Part shown: piece after piece, positions 41,365 to 41,527 of the stretch
How the letters are laid out: the number at the start of each line of letters is the position of its first letter
How positions within the stretch are numbered: position 1 is the first letter of the stretch
DNA from: Nocardia jiangxiensis NBRC 101359
GTDB lineage: Bacteria > Actinomycetota > Actinomycetes > Mycobacteriales > Mycobacteriaceae
DNA length: 41,527 nt
Assembly (NCBI RefSeq): GCF_000308615.1
Contig: NZ_BAGB01000015.1
Location: 1 to 41,527 of the forward strand
Reading direction: 5' to 3'
Notes under the pieces: model-generated
What the model saw: the letters and a program-made list of their open reading frames with translations, nothing else
Databases searched by the model: none
What the model was told of the DNA's origin: nothing
Position numbers and translations under genes: made by a program

Positions 41365-41527
41365 ATGACTTCGCAGGACGAATCCGTGCAGAACGGCGGA
41401 CCGGATTTCGAGACCATTCTCCTGGAGCGCACCGGCCGCGTCGCGGTGATCACGCTGAACCGGCCCAAGGCGCTCAACGCGCTCAATTCCCAGGTGCTGG
41501 TTGACGTTTCGGCCGCACTGGATCTGC
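41365..41527 (+). CDS. Enoyl-CoA hydratase, N-terminal part (3' end outside window)
   Basis: 54 residues are seen: a disordered start, then [38 protein letters not shown], the opening beta strand and helix of a crotonase ([11 protein letters not shown]). The gene continues past the right edge. Its place after the hydrolase suits EchA8, which hydrates 2-enoyl-CoAs. A GAGAGGAA site lies just before the ATG. Confidence 0.88.
   Translation, partial: MTSQDESVQNGGPDFETILLERTGRVAVITLNRPKALNALNSQVLVDVSAALDL

Overview
The window comes from the chromosome of a high-GC actinobacterium of the Mycobacteriales, most likely Nocardia or a close relative. The signs are strong G/C bias at third codon positions, a mycothiol-dependent isomerase-family enzyme, many TetR regulators beside fatty-acid and CoA genes, apparent leaderless promoters (TANNNT followed 6-7 bases later by ATG/GTG), and gene pairs matching mycobacterial order: gtrA/purK/purE/fadE25 (Rv3277-Rv3274c), HelZ-like helicase plus SWIM protein (Rv2101-Rv2102), and the two crotonase genes at the right end (echA9-echA8, Rv1071c-Rv1070c). 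No rRNA, tRNA, insertion sequence, phage or CRISPR is visible.

Layout. 0-5 kb: the 3' part of a sensor histidine kinase, a gap with an inverted repeat, a leaderless gtrA gene divergent from purK-purE, and a secreted TAP-type serine peptidase. 5-8 kb: a TetR regulator, two matching palindromic operators, a FadE25-type acyl-CoA dehydrogenase, a strong UUCG terminator and two small genes. 8-14.5 kb: FAD-linked oxidase divergent from a stand-alone GroES-like protein; MFS drug-efflux gene divergent from its TetR; peptidase-E-like protein; mycothiol isomerase-family protein overlapping a HIT protein. 14.5-18.4 kb: the pntAa-pntAb-pntB proton-translocating transhydrogenase operon and two small overlapping convergent genes (GerW-like and L7/L12-C-terminal-like). 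18.4-21.6 kb: MFS, TetR and SDR genes in one direction, with two copies of one operator; a thioesterase lies divergent. 21.6-26.2 kb: branched-chain 2-oxoacid dehydrogenase (E1alpha, E1beta, E2) with a divergent Lrp-family regulator. 26.2-32.1 kb: degenerate tandem repeats, an SDR, a BenE-type transporter, a sulfurtransferase, a secreted HNH/DUF1524 nuclease-like protein, a roughly 550-base stretch with no convincing gene, and a glycine-zipper lipoprotein. 32.1-36 kb: SNF2 helicase plus SWIM zinc-finger protein. 36-41.5 kb: a signal-less B12/iron-receptor-fold protein convergent on icmF (B12-dependent fused isobutyryl-CoA mutase), which is divergent from a 3-hydroxyisobutyryl-CoA-hydrolase-like gene and the start of an enoyl-CoA hydratase gene.

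A metabolic theme links much of the window. The BKD complex makes isobutyryl-CoA and related branched acyl-CoAs. IcmF can divert isobutyryl-CoA to butyryl-CoA, acyl-CoA dehydrogenase and crotonases carry out oxidation, and the hydrolase acts in the valine branch. The transhydrogenase balances NADH and NADPH. I see no clear undescribed defence or mobile system. The best leads are the cytosolic cobalamin-receptor-like protein beside icmF, the Thr/Ala-rich N-terminal extension of BKD E1alpha, the repeated operators at two TetR loci, and the density of leaderless starts.
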